Positions 62,284-64,000 of a DNA stretch of 64,000 bases are shown in pieces (positions within the stretch are counted from its first letter, which is position 1; each line of letters opens with the position of its first letter). The notes beneath the pieces are model-generated. The model saw only the letters and a list, made by a program, of their open reading frames with translations. It did not search any database and was not told where the DNA came from. Both the position numbers and the translations under genes were made by a program. Source of the stretch: Thermobifida alba (lineage in GTDB: Bacteria; Actinomycetota; Actinomycetes; Streptosporangiales; Streptosporangiaceae); NCBI RefSeq assembly GCF_023208015.1, contig NZ_CP051627.1, positions 4,384,422 through 4,448,421 of the forward strand, in the 5' to 3' direction.

Positions 62284-64000
62284 TCAGGCGGGCTGTCCCG
62301 CGGAGGAGGACAGGGAGATGGAGTACCCCGGGCTGTCCGGCGCGCTGCGGAGCGTCAGGGACTCGGGGACCAGGCGGGAGTCGACGATGAACACGACGGA
62401 CCCGCGCACGACGTCCCCCGGCCGGACGGCGCCGGACCACAGGTCCGCGTCCTTCTCGCCGTGCAACGGCAGTTGGGCCTCCACCTGTTCACCGCTCGTG
62501 TAGACCAGGGTCTGCAGGTCGTGCCGGAACTCCACCGAACGCTCCGTGGAGTTGGTCACCTCGACGTCGGCGACGCAGTACTCCTTGTCCACCTCGTCGA
62601 GGATGCGGGAGCGGGTCAGGACCTGCTTGTCGCAGTACCAGCGGATGAGTTCGAACTCCGGCTCCTCCGGCGGAGCCGCGTCGGAGTCCGGGGGGAGTTC
62701 GGGCTTGTTCGGCTCCTCCGGCTCCTTGGGGGCCGGCTGCTCCTGGTCCTGCTCCTGGGCGGGGGCGTCCCCGCCGAACGGGAAGCCCTTCGTCACGGAC
62801 GCCACGGCGAGCCCCAGCACCACCAGCAGCACCACCACCCCGGCCGCCATCGCGATCATGATCCACCGGGTGCGGGAGTGGTCGGGACGCAGCGGCCGGG
62901 GCGGGGGAAGCGGATTCGGCGGCACGTACGGGCGCGCCTGGGGGCCGCCCGCGGAGCCCTGGCCCTGCGGCGCGTTCGGCGGCTGCCCGCCGCCCGTGCC
63001 CGGCGGAACCACCGGGAACTGCCCCGTGTGGTGCGGGGCCTGCCCGCCCGGCCGCTGCGACGCCGGCGGGTTCTGCGGCGCCGGCTGCACACCGGCGGGC
63101 GGAAGCGGCGGCATCGGCCCCGAACCCCCCTGCCGGGACGGGGAGTAGGGCTGCGGCGCCACCGAGGTCTGCCCCGGCGGCGGGACCGGCCCCTGCGGGG
63201 GGCGCAGCCCGGTGTGCGTCTGGGGGGAAGGCGGCGGATACCCCGGCGGCACCGGCGGCAGGTTCGGCCGCCACGACTGGTGCAGCGCGTGGCTGACCAT
63301 GTCGTTGGCGTCGTTGTCCGCCGCGCCGCCGGCCAGCTCCAGCAGCAGTTCCTGGGCGGTCGGACGCTGGTCGGGGTCCTTGGCCAGGGCTCGGGCGACC
63401 AGTCGGTCCAGCGGCGGGTCCAGGCTCCCGATGTCGGGTTCGGCGAACAGCATCCGCTTGCCCAGCGTCATGGCGTCGCCGTTGCCGAACGGATGCCTGC
63501 CGTTGCCCGCGAAAGCCACCAGGCAGCCCCAGGCGAAGATGTCGGCCTTGGTGGTGACCTTCTCCTCCAGCAGCTGCTCCGGGGCCATCCACCCCGGGCT
63601 GCCCATCACGATCCCGGTCTGGGTGTGGCTGGTGGAGGTGTTCAGCGCCCGGGCGATGCCGAAGTCGATCACCCGCGGCCCCGACAGCGACAGCAGCACG
63701 TTCGCCGGTTTGAGGTCGCGGTGCACCAGGCCGGCCTTGTGGATGGCGGCCAGCGCCGCGGCCACCCCCAGGGCGAAGCCGTGCAGCGTCCCCGAGTCGA
63801 GCGCCCCGTGCTCGGCGATGTGCTCGGCCAGCGCGGTCCCGGCGATGTACTCGGTGACCATGTACGGCCGGTTCTCGAACGTTCCGTGGTCGAGCACCTT
63901 GGCCGTGCAGAAGGAGGCGACCTTGCGGGCGTTCTCCATCTCGTCGCGGAACCGCGCCCGGGTGGCCTCGTCGAAGGCCAGTTCGGGGCGGATGACCTTG
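62284..64000 (-). CDS. Membrane Ser/Thr protein kinase, N-terminus off the window
   Basis: About 572 codons are visible, entering from the right edge. The kinase domain has HRDLKPANV, DFGIAR and MAPEQ, all catalytic. A ~130-residue Pro/Gly/Gln-rich linker follows, then one membrane helix (TRWIMIAMAAGVVVLLVVLG). The outer domain begins after an acidic Pro/Glu stretch and contains WYCDKQVLTRSR and EFRHDLQTLVYTSGE, a DUF4352-like beta fold. It is a PknB-type sensor kinase that would signal to the cytoplasm. The P-loop and lysine are off-window. Convergent with ksgA. Confidence 0.9.
   Translation of the reverse strand, partial: KVIRPELAFDEATRARFRDEMENARKVASFCTAKVLDHGTFENRPYMVTEYIAGTALAEHIAEHGALDSGTLHGFALGVAAALAAIHKAGLVHRDLKPANVLLSLSGPRVIDFGIARALNTSTSHTQTGIVMGSPGWMAPEQLLEEKVTTKADIFAWGCLVAFAGNGRHPFGNGDAMTLGKRMLFAEPDIGSLDPPLDRLVARALAKDPDQRPTAQELLLELAGGAADNDANDMVSHALHQSWRPNLPPVPPGYPPPSPQTHTGLRPPQGPVPPPGQTSVAPQPYSPSRQGGSGPMPPLPPAGVQPAPQNPPASQRPGGQAPHHTGQFPVVPPGTGGGQPPNAPQGQGSAGGPQARPYVPPNPLPPPRPLRPDHSRTRWIMIAMAAGVVVLLVVLGLAVASVTKGFPFGGDAPAQEQDQEQPAPKEPEEPNKPELPPDSDAAPPEEPEFELIRWYCDKQVLTRSRILDEVDKEYCVADVEVTNSTERSVEFRHDLQTLVYTSGEQVEAQLPLHGEKDADLWSGAVRPGDVVRGSVVFIVDSRLVPESLTLRSAPDSPGYSISLSSSAGQPA

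Overview
The window is very GC-rich, genes are packed on both strands, GTG and TTG starts are common, and the genes are actinobacterial in type (SepX/GlpR-like, DUF397, FmdB-type zinc ribbon, MoeA/Glp, Pmt mannosyltransferase, VMAP and SAV_2336-type proteins). A filamentous actinomycete is the best reading, perhaps a Nocardiopsidaceae or Streptosporangiales member; the family is a guess.

Layout. 1-9.1 kb: a truncated Mrp antiporter subunit facing a MarR regulator, a multi-spanning transporter, a membrane HtrA protease, a sulfurtransferase, two small membrane proteins, a tandem universal stress protein and a second, cytosolic HtrA-like protease. 9.1-14.2 kb: an extradiol dioxygenase, release factor 3, a quinone oxidoreductase, an SDR and a DUF3592 protein. 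15-20 kb: three exported or membrane-anchored proteins (a beta-propeller type, an LPVTG wall protein with a Glu-Pro stalk, a DUF11-like protein) and an alkylsulfatase-like protein that has lost its metal ligands. 20-25.5 kb: membrane protein, PemK-like protein, Ogt, MFS transporter, tRNA-Arg(CCU) and a coiled-coil VanY-type peptidase.

25.5-51 kb follows a conserved actinobacterial backbone also seen in Mycobacterium (mscL, fmdB-like, 5-FTHF cyclo-ligase, galU, moeA, rimJ-like, sepX-like, tRNA-Ala, pmt, rsmI, metG, tatD, later ksgA). Other genes sit in it: a small secreted Trp-rich peptide, tatB, a PAP2 phosphatase, a voltage-gated cation channel, a cold shock gene and a fused SecDF.

Two accessory blocks interrupt the backbone. 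Between metG and tatD is a duplicated, decaying ATPase + HNH nuclease module that resembles Septu. One copy has frameshifts in both genes; the other has lost its nuclease by deletion. Between tatD and ksgA, where rpfB lies in many actinobacteria, are a CaiB-type CoA transferase and an operon of trypsin-EAD, VMAP, MoxR-type AAA ATPase and a 1486-residue vWA / NB-ARC / TPR protein. An orphan DUF397 gene and a Trypco1-like gene follow. This matches the predicted VMAP-type conflict (immunity or programmed-death) systems and is the most notable system here. The window ends with ksgA and a truncated Ser/Thr kinase. No rRNA operon, CRISPR array, transposase or integrase was seen.
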